Below, piece by piece: positions 9,175 through 16,943 of a stretch of 64,000 nucleotides of DNA; positions within the stretch are counted from its first letter, which is position 1, and each line of letters begins with the position of its first letter. The notes under the pieces are model-generated. The model had not been told where the DNA came from and searched no databases. It saw only the letters and a program-made list of their open reading frames with translations. The translations under genes were made by a program, and so were the position numbers. Origin of the DNA: Pseudoruegeria sp. SHC-113 (GTDB taxonomy: Bacteria; Pseudomonadota; Alphaproteobacteria; Rhodobacterales; Rhodobacteraceae); NCBI RefSeq assembly GCF_025376885.1, contig NZ_JAHUBR010000001.1, positions 2,914,001-2,978,000 of the forward strand, given 5' to 3'.

Positions 9175-9312
9175 TCATGGCCTCGAATATAGACGGTACT
9201 CTACTGATTTGCTATAGAAACGGCGGGCCAGTCGGCCCGCCCGGTTGGAATCTAATAAAAGCGCGGGAAACGGGGAAAACTGCCCTTTGGCCCGCACAGG
9301 ATACGCCAGCAT
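9175..9312 (-). CDS. Possible 45-residue peptide with strong ribosome site
   Basis: An ATG at 9312 is preceded by GGAAGGAGG with 8 bases between the CCTCCT complement and the start, far better than most starts here. The reading frame gives 45 residues, basic and without a recognisable domain. A terminator-like hairpin (9222-9241) lies inside the frame near its end, which argues against full-length translation. Low confidence that it is a gene. Confidence 0.25.
   Translation of the reverse strand: MLAYPVRAKGQFSPFPALLLDSNRAGRLARRFYSKSVEYRLYSRP
9222..9241 (-). terminator. GC hairpin with minus-strand T-rich tail
   Basis: GGCGGGCC at 9222-9229 pairs perfectly with GGCCCGCC at 9234-9241 around a 4-base loop. 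Read on the minus strand the stem is followed by GTTTCTAT, resembling a weak intrinsic terminator. Confidence 0.45.
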
Positions 9313-9376
9313 CCTACCAACCTCCTTCCCGGCGACAGAGCGCCACCGGGTGCGCATGAGAGATTGTGCTGATTTA

Positions 9377-9411
9377 GGGCCGCCTGTGACTCTAGCCGGA
9401 GTGGGCGGCCC
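9377..9411. terminator. Second GC hairpin in the island
   Basis: GGGCCGCC at 9377-9384 pairs with GGCGGCCC at 9404-9411 across a 19-base loop. It overlaps the end of the tiny minus-strand ORF at 9392-9475; plus-strand reading continues TTCCTGTTT. It could terminate on either strand. Confidence 0.35.
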
Positions 9412-9475
9412 TTCCTGTTTCATCCTCGCCCCGAACGCCGGTCAGCTTTACGCCGGGACTCGCGACCAACAACAT
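9392..9475 (-). CDS. Possible 27-residue peptide with strong ribosome site
   Basis: The ATG at 9475 has a full AAGGAGG 5 bases upstream, and the 28-codon frame ends in TAG at 9392. No domain can be recognised at this length. It is in tandem with the second tiny ORF, 79 bases further on, which has nearly the same ribosome-site block (GGAAGGAGGT). Such pairs occur as leader peptides or in phage-like DNA; nothing more can be said. Confidence 0.3.
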   Translation of the reverse strand: MLLVASPGVKLTGVRGEDETGRAAHSG

Positions 9476-9578
9476 GGCCACCTCCTTCCAAATATGGTGC
9501 GAGCCGAGTCGCCCGCATCAACACCTTGCCCCAGCGACGAATAGACGTCAACCGCTATCCTCTACCACGAATGATTTA

Positions 9579-9590
9579 TATACTTGTATA
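9579..9590. promoter_or_regulatory. TATACTTGTATA palindrome upstream of gene 9628
   Basis: TATAC and GTATA arms surround a two-base centre, 38 bases before the start codon at 9628, where a promoter or autoregulatory operator would be expected. The AT-rich surrounding also suits a -10 region. Confidence 0.35.
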
Positions 9591-9627
9591 CGCGCGAATG
9601 GGGGGTTAAAAGGGTGGAGGAGAAAGC

Positions 9628-10392
9628 ATGGAGGTCGGTATGGCCAGACAGAGAAGCCCGCGTTACCCGTCCTATGCGGTTGGTGATGCGATTGATTATG
9701 CCCGCAAGATTTACAACGGTGACGGGATGCACCCAATGGATCGGGAGGTGGCTGTAAGGCACCTTGGATACACGAGCCTAAATGGCGCATCAGCTACCGC
9801 CCTCGGTGGTCTGAAGCAATATGGCCTAACCATTGATGCGGGCAAGGGAATGGTGAAGCTCACTGATCTTGCACTGGATATTATTGAACCGGTAGATAAC
9901 GAATCGCGCGACAAGGCGATCCAGATTGCAGCGTTTTCCCCAGCCCTTTTTCATAGCCTTCGGGAGAGGTTCCCTGACCGAGCGCCATCACCTGAAAACC
10001 TTCGCGGGCATCTTATCCGGGAAGGGTTCACGAAGAGCGCCGTTCCATCTGTGATTGAGGCATATCTGGCGACCTGCGAATACGTGGAGAAAACGGAAGA
10101 ACTCGAAAGTCATGGCATTGCAGAATCTTCGTCGGTAAACCCTGAAAAGAGTTCTGAATCGACAGGGGGGCAACAAATGATCGAGGGTGGCATCCACACC
10201 GAAACGCCGCAACCATCGCCGCCACCAGAAGTGGTAGAGGCACAGCTAAATAAGATTAGCGCAGAAATCGTTGGGGATCGGGTCAGGGTTTCCGGCTATC
10301 TTGATGCCAAGGGTCTCGGCCTCCTCAAGAAGAAAATTTCTGCGCTTGAGGCGTTTCTTGCGATAGACGCTGACCAAGACGACGATGAATAA
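9628..10392 (+). CDS. Unrecognised 254-residue protein, winged-helix-like N-terminus
   Basis: The start has a strong GGAGGAG 5 bases upstream. The first 80 residues read like a winged-helix module (helices, a KQYGLTI hinge, then GMVKLTDLALDII), and about 95-140 form a further helical block. A hydrophilic Ser/Glu/Pro linker (150-210) leads to a short C-terminal domain (about 215-248) with a VRVSGYLDAKGL strand and a lysine-rich helix, ending in an acidic tail. I do not recognise a named family, although similar proteins occur as lone genes in alphaproteobacterial accessory DNA. Codon usage is much less GC-rich than the flanks, suggesting transfer. DNA binding is inference. Confidence 0.75.
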   Translation: MEVGMARQRSPRYPSYAVGDAIDYARKIYNGDGMHPMDREVAVRHLGYTSLNGASATALGGLKQYGLTIDAGKGMVKLTDLALDIIEPVDNESRDKAIQIAAFSPALFHSLRERFPDRAPSPENLRGHLIREGFTKSAVPSVIEAYLATCEYVEKTEELESHGIAESSSVNPEKSSESTGGQQMIEGGIHTETPQPSPPPEVVEAQLNKISAEIVGDRVRVSGYLDAKGLGLLKKKISALEAFLAIDADQDDDE

Positions 10393-10470
10393 CTCCTAAC
10401 CGGAAAACGGGGCCATTCTTTCGGGGGTGGCCCTTTGATTTGAAACTTGTCAAAAGGGGATACACCCCCC

Positions 10471-10500
10471 AAAAAAACGCCCCGCAATCGCGGGGCGTTT
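10471..10500 (-). terminator. Terminator of the sdh operon (works in both directions)
   Basis: AACGCCCCGC (10476-10485) pairs with GCGGGGCGTT (10490-10499) around AATC. Seven A residues precede it on the plus strand, which become the T-tract for transcription coming out of sdhB on the minus strand. Plus-strand transcripts from the 9628 gene also meet a short T run. Confidence 0.85.
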
Positions 10501-10521
10501 CCTGTTTTCGGGGCGGAGCGC

Positions 10522-11301
10522 TTAAACCGCGCGTTCCACCATCATCTTCTTGATCTGGCCGATGGCCTCTGCCGGGTTCAGGCCCTTGGGGCAGGTCTTG
10601 GCGCAGTTCATGATCGTGTGGCAGCGGTAGAGCTTGAAGGGATCCTCTAGCTCGTCCAGACGCTCGCCGGTGGCTTCGTCGCGGCTATCGATGATCCAGC
10701 GGTAGGCGTGCAGCAGGGCTGCCGGGCCGAGGTAGCGATCGCCGTTCCACCAGTAGCTCGGGCAGGAGGTGGAGCAGGAGGCGCACATCACGCATTCATA
10801 GAGGCCGTCGAGCTTCTTGCGATCCTCAATGGATTGCTTCCACTCTTTCGCCGGACGGTTCGTCTTGGTTTCCAGCCACGGCATGATCGAGGCATGCTGG
10901 GCGTAGAAATGGGTCAGATCGGGGATCAGATCGCGCACCACCGGCATATGCGGCAGCGGGTAGATCTTTACCTCGCCCTTCACCTCGTCCATGCCGTAGA
11001 TACAGGCCAGCGTGTTGATGCCGTCGATGTTCATCGCGCAGGAGCCACAGATGCCTTCACGGCAGGAGCGGCGGAAGGTCAGCGTCGGATCGATCTCGTT
11101 CTTGATCTTGATCAGCGCGTCCAGGATCATCGGGCCGCAGGTGTCCATGTCGACGAAATAGGTGTCGACCTGCGGGTTCTTCCCGTCTTCCTCGTTCCAG
11201 CGGTAAATCTTGAACGTGCGCAGGTTCGTCGCGCCCTCGGGCTTCGGCCACGTCTTGCCGGTGACGATCTTGGAGTTCTTGGGGAGTGTGAATTGCACCA
11301 T
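10522..11301 (-). CDS. sdhB: Succinate dehydrogenase iron-sulfur subunit
   Basis: This 259-residue protein carries the three iron-sulfur clusters of complex II. The [2Fe-2S] cysteines are in [10 protein letters not shown] with the later LAC. The [4Fe-4S] and [3Fe-4S] ligands are in [11 protein letters not shown] and [14 protein letters not shown]. It moves electrons from the SdhA flavin to quinone through the SdhCD membrane anchor on the cytoplasmic face. It is the last gene of sdhC-sdhD-sdhA-lipoprotein-sdhB, followed by a strong terminator. A GC-rich hairpin and 59 bases separate it from the preceding gene. Confidence 0.97.
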   Translation of the reverse strand: MVQFTLPKNSKIVTGKTWPKPEGATNLRTFKIYRWNEEDGKNPQVDTYFVDMDTCGPMILDALIKIKNEIDPTLTFRRSCREGICGSCAMNIDGINTLACIYGMDEVKGEVKIYPLPHMPVVRDLIPDLTHFYAQHASIMPWLETKTNRPAKEWKQSIEDRKKLDGLYECVMCASCSTSCPSYWWNGDRYLGPAALLHAYRWIIDSRDEATGERLDELEDPFKLYRCHTIMNCAKTCPKGLNPAEAIGQIKKMMVERAV

Positions 11302-11332
11302 CTGCTCACCCTTTCCTATCTGTGTTCACGGG

Positions 11333-11352
11333 GCGGGCCGTGTGCGGCCCGC
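11333..11352 (-). promoter_or_regulatory. Intra-operon hairpin before sdhB
   Basis: GCGGGCCG (11333-11340) and CGGCCCGC (11345-11352) form a perfect 8-bp stem with a 4-base loop between the lipoprotein stop and sdhB. There is no T-tract, so full termination is unlikely; it may protect or pause the transcript. Confidence 0.5.
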
Positions 11353-11360
11353 GGGGTTGG

Positions 11361-11579
11361 CTAGTCTTCCAGCAGGGAGGACTGGATCGTGCTGCCCGAG
11401 GTCAGGAACAGAACCGCGCGCTGGCGTTCCGTGTCATCCATCGTCGGCCAGAGATCCTCATCCCCTGCCAGAAGCGGGAACTGATTTGGCAGCCCGCTGG
11501 TGTCCGTCCCGGTGCTACAGGCCGCAAGCCCCATCAGGGACAGGCCAATAACCACAGCAGACAGACGGCGGACATGCAT
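11361..11579 (-). CDS. Small lipoprotein encoded between sdhA and sdhB
   Basis: The ATG shares a base with the sdhA stop (TGATG), so translation is coupled. The 72-residue product has a short basic start, a hydrophobic core and a lipobox LAAC at about residues 18-21, hence a lipoprotein of about 52 residues after processing. The mature part is mostly acidic and has no recognisable domain. I recall small lipoproteins in this position in related bacteria, which would point to a conserved association with complex II, but function is unknown. Confidence 0.8.
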   Translation of the reverse strand: MHVRRLSAVVIGLSLMGLAACSTGTDTSGLPNQFPLLAGDEDLWPTMDDTERQRAVLFLTSGSTIQSSLLED

Positions 11580-13387
11580 CAGTAGACCCTCGCTTTCGGT
11601 GCAATCTTCTTCAGATCGATTCCACCTTCGTCTTCTTTCGTCAACGGATCAAGATGCACGGGGCGATAGTCGAGCGTGACCTTCGGCCCGTCCACCACCG
11701 CCAGCGTGTGCTTGCGCCAGTTCTTGTCGTCGCGATCTGGGTAGTCCTCGTGGGCATGCGCCCCGCGGCTTTCCTTGCGCGCCTCGGCCCCGACGATCGT
11801 TGCCATGGCGTTGGGCATCAGGTTCGTCAGTTCGAGCGTTTCCATCAGGTCGGAGTTCCACACAAGCGTGCGGTCGGTGACCTTCAGATCGTCGAGCTTG
11901 GCCGCGACGGCCTCCATCTTCTTCACGCCTTCGGCGAGCGTCTTGTCGGTGCGGAAGACGGCGGCATCAGCCTGCATCGTCTTCTGCATCTCAAGGCGCA
12001 GCTCGGCGGTGGGGGTGCCGCCCGTGGCGTGGCGCAACCCGTCGAAGCGGGCCAGTGCGGCGTCCACGGATTTCGTGTTCAGCGGCAGGTTCGGCGCATC
12101 GGCGTCCACCACCTGACCGGCGCGGATCGCGGCGGCGCGGCCGAAGACGACGAGGTCGATCAGCGAGTTGGAGCCAAGGCGGTTGGCGCCATGCACCGAG
12201 GCACAGCCCGCTTCACCCACGGCCATCAGGCCCGGCTGGATGCGCTCGGGGTTCTTCGCGTCGGCGTTCAGCACCTCGCCCCAGTAGTTCGTCGGAATGC
12301 CGCCCATGTTGTAGTGCACGGTGGGCAGAACCGGGATCGGCTCTTTCGTCAGATCGACACCGGCAAAGATCTTGGCGCTTTCGGAGATGCCCGGCAGGCG
12401 CTCTGCCAGCGTTTCCGGCGGCAGGTGGTTGAGGTGCAGGTGGATGTGATCGCCATCCTTGCCCACGCCGCGGCCTTCACGGATCTCCATCGTCATGCAG
12501 CGCGAGACCACATCGCGGGAGGCGAGATCCTTATACGTCGGCGCATAGCGCTCCATGAAGCGCTCGCCTTCGGAGTTCGTCAGGTAGCCCCCTTCGCCGC
12601 GCGCACCTTCGGTGATCAGACAGCCGGAGCCGTAGATGCCGGTGGGGTGGAACTGCACGAATTCCATATCCTGCAGCGGCAGGCCCTGACGGGCCACCAT
12701 GCCGCCGCCGTCGCCCGTGCAGGTATGCGCGGAGGTGGCGGAGAAATAGGCGCGGCCATAGCCGCCGGTGGCCAGCACGACCATCTTGGCGTTGAACACG
12801 TGGATCGTGCCATCATCGAGCTTCCAGCAGACAACACCCTGGCAGATGCCGTCTTCCGTCATGATCAGGTCGATCGCGAAATACTCGATGTAGAACTCGG
12901 CGTTGTGCTTGAGCGACTGGCCGTAGAGCGTGTGCAGAATGGCGTGGCCGGTGCGGTCGGCGGCGGCACAGGTGCGCTGCACCGGGGGGCCTTCGCCGAA
13001 CTGCGTGGTGTGGCCGCCGAAGGGGCGCTGGTAGATCTTGCCGGCCTCGGTGCGCGAAAACGGCACGCCGTAGTGCTCGAGCTCATAGACCGCCTTGGGC
13101 GCTTCGCGGGCGAGGTATTCCATCGCATCCGTATCGCCGAGCCAGTCGGAGCCCTTCACGGTGTCATACATGTGCCACTGCCAGCTGTCCGGGCCCATGT
13201 TGCCCAGCGAGGCGGCGATACCGCCTTGTGCGGCCACGGTGTGGGAGCGCGTCGGGAAGACCTTCGTCACGCAGGCGGTTTTCAGCCCCTGCTCGGCCAT
13301 GCCAAGCGTTGCACGCAGGCCAGCGCCACCGGCGCCAACGACGACAACGTCGTATTCATGCGTTTCGTATTCGTATGCTGCTGTCAT
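11579..13387 (-). CDS. sdhA: Succinate dehydrogenase flavoprotein subunit
   Basis: This is the 602-residue catalytic subunit oxidising succinate to fumarate. It shows the N-terminal dinucleotide loop [11 protein letters not shown] (about 17-27) and the covalent-FAD histidine His49 in [10 protein letters not shown]. The active-site region is present as HPTGIYGSG and [11 protein letters not shown], with the C-terminal [14 protein letters not shown] segment typical of bacterial SdhA. Length and order within sdhCDAB are standard. Expression presumably follows the two palindromic sites upstream of sdhC. Confidence 0.97.
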   Translation of the reverse strand: MTAAYEYETHEYDVVVVGAGGAGLRATLGMAEQGLKTACVTKVFPTRSHTVAAQGGIAASLGNMGPDSWQWHMYDTVKGSDWLGDTDAMEYLAREAPKAVYELEHYGVPFSRTEAGKIYQRPFGGHTTQFGEGPPVQRTCAAADRTGHAILHTLYGQSLKHNAEFYIEYFAIDLIMTEDGICQGVVCWKLDDGTIHVFNAKMVVLATGGYGRAYFSATSAHTCTGDGGGMVARQGLPLQDMEFVQFHPTGIYGSGCLITEGARGEGGYLTNSEGERFMERYAPTYKDLASRDVVSRCMTMEIREGRGVGKDGDHIHLHLNHLPPETLAERLPGISESAKIFAGVDLTKEPIPVLPTVHYNMGGIPTNYWGEVLNADAKNPERIQPGLMAVGEAGCASVHGANRLGSNSLIDLVVFGRAAAIRAGQVVDADAPNLPLNTKSVDAALARFDGLRHATGGTPTAELRLEMQKTMQADAAVFRTDKTLAEGVKKMEAVAAKLDDLKVTDRTLVWNSDLMETLELTNLMPNAMATIVGAEARKESRGAHAHEDYPDRDDKNWRKHTLAVVDGPKVTLDYRPVHLDPLTKEDEGGIDLKKIAPKARVY

Positions 13388-13408
13388 GTCTGTAAGTCCT
13401 TATCGCGC

Positions 13409-13780
13409 TCAGAGGGCGATCTTGACGAGGGCGAAGAGGCCCATCGCAATCAGCGTGTAGGAGAAGGCTTTCACGGCCACGCGGGCCAGTTCACCCGGGA
13501 TGCCGTGCACGTAGTCTTCCACCGCTTCCAGCGCCTCGTTCATCAGCTGCACAAGGCCAACCACGAGCGCAAGGCCCGTGACGATGGCCGGGAACGGCTG
13601 GCTGAAATAGGCGAGCACCTCTTCCTGCGTGCCGCCAAGGCCGGCGCCGAAGGTAAAGATGAAGAGCGGGGCGAGCACCACCATCAGGATGGAGCGCACG
13701 GTGAATTGCCAGTGGCCTTGGGTGCCGAAGCGGGCGGAGCCGAGGCCGACGGCGCGTTTGCGGTCTGTCAGGTAACGCAT
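13409..13780 (-). CDS. sdhD: Succinate dehydrogenase membrane anchor subunit SdhD
   Basis: The 123-residue protein has three hydrophobic segments (about 29-47, 64-82, 101-122), as expected for the small complex II anchor. The conserved Asp-Tyr near the quinone site is at Asp89-Tyr90. Counting back 11 residues from the Asp, the place of the haem b ligand His71 in Escherichia coli SdhD, this protein has Gln78, encoded by CAG, not His. If the alignment holds, one axial haem ligand is missing. The gene lies 21 bases after sdhC... and before sdhA, within the operon. Confidence 0.92.
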   Translation of the reverse strand: MRYLTDRKRAVGLGSARFGTQGHWQFTVRSILMVVLAPLFIFTFGAGLGGTQEEVLAYFSQPFPAIVTGLALVVGLVQLMNEALEAVEDYVHGIPGELARVAVKAFSYTLIAMGLFALVKIAL

Positions 13781-13790
13781 GTTGGCCTCC

Positions 13791-14180
13791 TTAAACCACG
13801 ATCACGGTGAGAATGGTGAGAACGGCGCTCGCGGCGATCATGGCGATGCCCAGCTTCTCGGCGGTTTCCACTTTGAAGCAGTAGCCGAAATCCCAGATCA
13901 CGTGCCGCAGGCGGCCGAGCGTGTGATACCAGAGCGCCCATGTTGCGAAGAAGAGCACCAGATCGCCGAACCAGCTGCGCAGCAGACCGTCGATGAAAGC
14001 AAAGGCGCTTTCAGAGGTCGCCGCCGCCAGAAGCCACCACACCACCAGAAGCGCCGTGCCGAGGGCAACGATGCCGCTGATGCGGACGAAAATGGAGGTC
14101 ATTGAGGTGAGCTGTGGCCGGTAATACGGACCGATCATGAAGGGAGAAAGTGGGCGTTGCCCCCTGTTCACGTCTGCCAT
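13791..14180 (-). CDS. sdhC: Succinate dehydrogenase cytochrome b556 subunit
   Basis: This 129-residue membrane subunit begins with the characteristic RPLSPF segment and has three transmembrane stretches (about 30-52, 70-86, 108-128). The haem region reads YHTLGRLRHVIWDFG, with His86 in the place of the haem b ligand His84 of Escherichia coli SdhC and His93 following. It anchors SdhAB and reduces ubiquinone together with SdhD. It is the first gene of the operon. About 100-165 bases upstream of its start lie one TTAGCGCTAA and two TGTGATCACA palindromes. Confidence 0.95.
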   Translation of the reverse strand: MADVNRGQRPLSPFMIGPYYRPQLTSMTSIFVRISGIVALGTALLVVWWLLAAATSESAFAFIDGLLRSWFGDLVLFFATWALWYHTLGRLRHVIWDFGYCFKVETAEKLGIAMIAASAVLTILTVIVV

Positions 14181-14272
14181 GGGATACCCTTTCAGGTGAT
14201 GATGCCTTTGGATCGCGATTTCGCAACATGCATAGCGATATTTGCGCGCGAGTCACGCCTAAGCCGCTGACG

Positions 14273-14282
14273 TTAGCGCTAA
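14273..14282. promoter_or_regulatory. TTAGCGCTAA palindrome upstream of sdhC
   Basis: A perfect 10-bp palindrome centred on CG, about 93-102 bases upstream of the sdhC start. The same sequence occurs before mdh (19149) and a one-mismatch version before sucC (21945). A CG-centred even palindrome is typical of LacI-family operators; CceR, which regulates TCA genes in Rhodobacter sphaeroides, is the obvious candidate. Confidence 0.7.
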
Positions 14283-14313
14283 TCGGGGCATTTTCGGCGG
14301 ATTTGCCGCAGCT

Positions 14314-14344
14314 TGTGATCACACATATTCAGAGTGTGATCACA
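14314..14344. promoter_or_regulatory. Paired TGTGATCACA sites upstream of sdhC
   Basis: Two perfect palindromes, 14314-14323 and 14335-14344, lie exactly 21 bp apart, two helical turns. The identical pair and spacing occur before sucC, and one copy is in front of the GntR gene at 32294. They likely bind that FCD-type GntR regulator on the same DNA face. Confidence 0.75.
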
Positions 14345-14351
14345 AATCTGA

Positions 14352-15125
14352 CTACTCCGTTACCAGATCGTAAAGACTGTGCAGATGCGCCTCGAATTCG
14401 GTGCACATCGTGATTCCGGCTGTCTCGGGATCGTAATAGGCGTTCGGCTCACCGCAGCTCTCCACCCAGACGGAGAGCGGCAAGGACAGGCGCAGCTCGC
14501 CATTGAGCGCGGCGACTTCAACTTCCAGAAGCCGCGCGGTGAGCGGGGCGTCCTCAAAGGCCCCCGGCATCAGCACGATCGGCTCCCCCTGCCCGGCTTC
14601 AAACCGTTCCGTGAGGCCGTCCAGCACATCCCCCCAGGCGTCGAAGGCCTGATCGAATTCATCCGGGCAATAGCCCGCGCGTTCTTCCGGCAGGCCCAGC
14701 GCTTCCGCGAACGCCTCGCGTTCGTCGGGGTTTGCGCCGTAGAAAAGGCAGACGGTGTTGTAGAAACGCTGCTCGTCGGGGCCGTGCACGTCCCACCAGG
14801 CCACGGCCTCGCCTTCATCCTCCATCAGGTAGACTTCGCCGAGAAAGCCATAGGCCGCATCAATGGCGATGGCCTGCGCTGTTTCCTCGTCAAACAAGCT
14901 GTCCACCAGCAGGATGGAGAACACATCGGCGGCGTCTTCCTCTTGCCCGAAGATCGGCACCTCTTCGAGATCGATCAGCGCATGGCCCAGCTCGTGGTAG
15001 AAGATACCCAGCAGGTTGGCCTCGACAAACCCGCGCCGGGCCTCATCGTCCTGCGCACTGGCCGCCGTTGCCAGAAGGGCGGCGGCCAGAGCCGGGATCG
15101 TGAAGAGCCGTGATCTATGCGCCAT
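14352..15125 (-). CDS. DUF4344-type putative zinc metallopeptidase, exported
   Basis: The 257-residue protein has a Sec signal peptide (about 1-24, cleaved after ASA) and a HELGHALID zinc-protease motif near residue 44-52, followed by an acidic GQEEDAADVFS segment that probably gives the third ligand. This arrangement matches DUF4344 metallopeptidases, predicted periplasmic. The start follows a GGGAGG site. It is the last gene of the mcl2-nnrU-DUF1737-mch group, 22 bases after mch, but its role there is unclear. Its stop codon abuts the distal regulatory site of sdhC. Confidence 0.85.
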   Translation of the reverse strand: MAHRSRLFTIPALAAALLATAASAQDDEARRGFVEANLLGIFYHELGHALIDLEEVPIFGQEEDAADVFSILLVDSLFDEETAQAIAIDAAYGFLGEVYLMEDEGEAVAWWDVHGPDEQRFYNTVCLFYGANPDEREAFAEALGLPEERAGYCPDEFDQAFDAWGDVLDGLTERFEAGQGEPIVLMPGAFEDAPLTARLLEVEVAALNGELRLSLPLSVWVESCGEPNAYYDPETAGITMCTEFEAHLHSLYDLVTE

Positions 15126-15147
15126 GAAGCCTCCCTGCCGACGGGCG

Positions 15148-16182
15148 TCAGACCGGCATCAGTGCCCAGTAATCGAGATCGAGCAAGACCTCGGGGGCGT
15201 ATTTGCCGTCTTCGACCTTGAGCGCGAAGGGCGCGGCCCCGGCCTTCACAGCCACAAGGCGTAGCCGGATCGCCCCCACGCCCGGCGCGCCCGTTTCGGC
15301 CACGTCCAGCACCTCGCTCCAGGCTTTCACGGTATCGCCCGCGAAACAGGGGTTGGCATGGGCACCGGCGTTGATCCCGGCAATCATCTGCGCGTTGGCC
15401 AGCCCGTTGAAGCTGAGCGCACGCGCCATAGAGATCACATGCCCGCCGTAGATCAGGCGCTGGCCATCGGGGCGGAAGGTGGCGTCGAAATGCACCTTGG
15501 CGGTGTTCTGCCAGAGCCGTGTGGCGAGCATATGCTCGGCTTCCTCGATCGTGACCCCGTCCACATGGTCGATCTTCTCGCCCACGGAATAGTCGCCCAG
15601 CCGGTGCGGCTCGCCCGCTAGGGTGAAATCATAGCCGGTGAAATCAAGCCCTTCCGGGGTCACCAGCTGATCGGCCGGCACCGCTTTCGACAGATCGGGG
15701 AGCACGGTTTCGGGCGCGGGGGCCTCCAGATCGCCTTTGCGCACCATCACCCAGCGAACGTATTCCAGCACGGCCTCACCGCGCTGGTTGCGCCCCGTGG
15801 TGCGCACATAGACAACGCCGGACTTCCCGTTGGAGTTCTGCTTGAGCCCGATCACCTCGGATTCCGAAGTGAGCGTATCGCCCGCATGCACCGGCTTCAG
15901 GAACCGCCCTTCAGCATAGCCGAGGTTCGCCACCGCGTTGAGCGAGATGTCCGGCACGGTTTTGCCGAATACGGTGTGAAACGCGATCAGATCATCCAGC
16001 GGGGCAGCCGCCAGACCAACCGAGCGGGCAAATTCATCCGAGGAGGCGAGCGCGTGGCGCGCCGGATAGAGCGCGTGATAGAGCGCCCGTTCGCCGCCAG
16101 AGAGCGTGCGCGGCACGGCGTGGCGGATCACCTCGCCGACTGTGTAATCCTCGAAAAACCGGCCCGGGTTGGTCTTGGCCAT
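15148..16182 (-). CDS. mch: Mesaconyl-CoA hydratase (beta-methylmalyl-CoA dehydratase)
   Basis: The 344-residue protein is a double-hotdog MaoC-type hydratase: an N-terminal hotdog (about 1-160, starting GRFFEDYTVGEVI) and a C-terminal one (about 195-340). Length and opening match mesaconyl-CoA hydratase of Rhodobacter sphaeroides, which interconverts mesaconyl-CoA and (2R,3S)-beta-methylmalyl-CoA in the ethylmalonyl-CoA pathway. The operon context with mcl2 and the presence of ecm 12 kb away support this. It starts immediately after the DUF1737 stop codon, so translation is probably coupled. Confidence 0.9.
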   Translation of the reverse strand: MAKTNPGRFFEDYTVGEVIRHAVPRTLSGGERALYHALYPARHALASSDEFARSVGLAAAPLDDLIAFHTVFGKTVPDISLNAVANLGYAEGRFLKPVHAGDTLTSESEVIGLKQNSNGKSGVVYVRTTGRNQRGEAVLEYVRWVMVRKGDLEAPAPETVLPDLSKAVPADQLVTPEGLDFTGYDFTLAGEPHRLGDYSVGEKIDHVDGVTIEEAEHMLATRLWQNTAKVHFDATFRPDGQRLIYGGHVISMARALSFNGLANAQMIAGINAGAHANPCFAGDTVKAWSEVLDVAETGAPGVGAIRLRLVAVKAGAAPFALKVEDGKYAPEVLLDLDYWALMPV

Positions 16183-16386
16183 TTACTGTTCTCCCAGCTT
16201 TGTATCGGGGGTGTAGGTGCCCTCGGCCTCCTTCACCACGGCCTGCGCGCAGCGCATCACGCCGTTGGAGGCATCAAAGGCGTAAGCAGGCGAGCCATGC
16301 AGTTCCCAGCCCTTGTTCAGGGCGGCGGTCACCTTGTGGCAGAAGGCCGAGGTGTCGTCCTCGGTGAGCAGGCGGTAGAGTTTCAT
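16183..16386 (-). CDS. DUF1737 small protein
   Basis: The start at 16386 overlaps the nnrU stop (ATGA), giving 67 residues that begin MKLYRLLTEDDTSAF; a longer upstream frame would be out of keeping with the family. DUF1737 proteins are small cytoplasmic proteins with a KGWELHGSP core (about 25-33), reminiscent of ligand-binding small folds. Function is unknown. Its place between nnrU and mch with one-to-four-base junctions shows it is transcribed with the ethylmalonyl-CoA pathway genes. Confidence 0.85.
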   Translation of the reverse strand: MKLYRLLTEDDTSAFCHKVTAALNKGWELHGSPAYAFDASNGVMRCAQAVVKEAEGTYTPDTKLGEQ

Positions 16387-16940
16387 CCGTAGGTTCCTTG
16401 GAAGGGGTTGTGGCCAAGGAACGTGTGGATCCCGGCGATCACCGCATAGATCAGGAGCGTGAGGCCGACCAGTTTGAAATCCTTGCTGCGCGGACCCGGG
16501 GCGGGGGCCTGCCACGGGCCTTCGGCCTTGTTGATGATCAGCATTTCCGAGATCGCCCAGAGGATCAGCCCGCCAAAGAGGATGATCGAGGCCAGATCGC
16601 CATTCACCACCAGATGCGCCACGCCCCAGACCGTCATGCCCAGCAGCATCGGGTGGCGCAGCTTGCTGGCCAGCACGCCCTTGCTGCTGCCGACGCCAAA
16701 GAGGTAGATCGACACGAACATCAGCAGGTTGTTCAGATGCCCCATGCCCGGCAGCGGGCTGTAGACCGGGATGAACTCGGCACCGCGGTAGCCGAAGATC
16801 ATCATCAGCAGCGAAAGCCCGATAGCCCCTGCCACCAGCCCCTTGCCCTTGTCTCCCATCGCGGCGCGGCGCGCCGGGGCCAGCCGTTTGAAATAATGCG
16901 CCAGCGCCCAGAGCGCCACGCCTGCCGTCAGAAGCACCAT
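16383..16940 (-). CDS. NnrU family membrane protein
   Basis: This is a 185-residue integral membrane protein with about five to six hydrophobic segments, matching the NnrU family by the GHLNNLLMF, LRHPMLLGM and WGVAHLVVNGD blocks. The family was named from a nitrite/nitric-oxide respiration locus of Rhodobacter and is related to isoprenylcysteine methyltransferase-like membrane proteins. No denitrification gene is present here. It sits 3 bases after mcl2 and overlaps DUF1737, so it is part of the mcl2-mch operon. Function is unknown. Confidence 0.88.
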   Translation of the reverse strand: MVLLTAGVALWALAHYFKRLAPARRAAMGDKGKGLVAGAIGLSLLMMIFGYRGAEFIPVYSPLPGMGHLNNLLMFVSIYLFGVGSSKGVLASKLRHPMLLGMTVWGVAHLVVNGDLASIILFGGLILWAISEMLIINKAEGPWQAPAPGPRSKDFKLVGLTLLIYAVIAGIHTFLGHNPFQGTYG

Positions 16941-16943
16941 GTG

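Larger units (their letters stand above)
8661..9627. other. Gene-poor, less GC-rich stretch between odc and an unrecognised gene
   Basis: About 970 bases hold no convincing long gene. Codon-like GC3 patterning typical of the neighbours is absent and the base composition is visibly more AT-rich. It contains an AT-centred palindrome, two hairpins, two tiny minus-strand ORFs with good ribosome sites, and a small palindrome in front of the gene at 9628, each listed separately. It looks like a remnant or edge of a transferred element, but no integrase, transposase or flanking repeats are visible. Confidence 0.55.

Noticed and set aside
11654-13810. A 718-codon plus-strand frame opposite sdhA and sdhD
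   Set aside because: It mirrors strongly conserved sdh genes and has no ribosome site or family motif.
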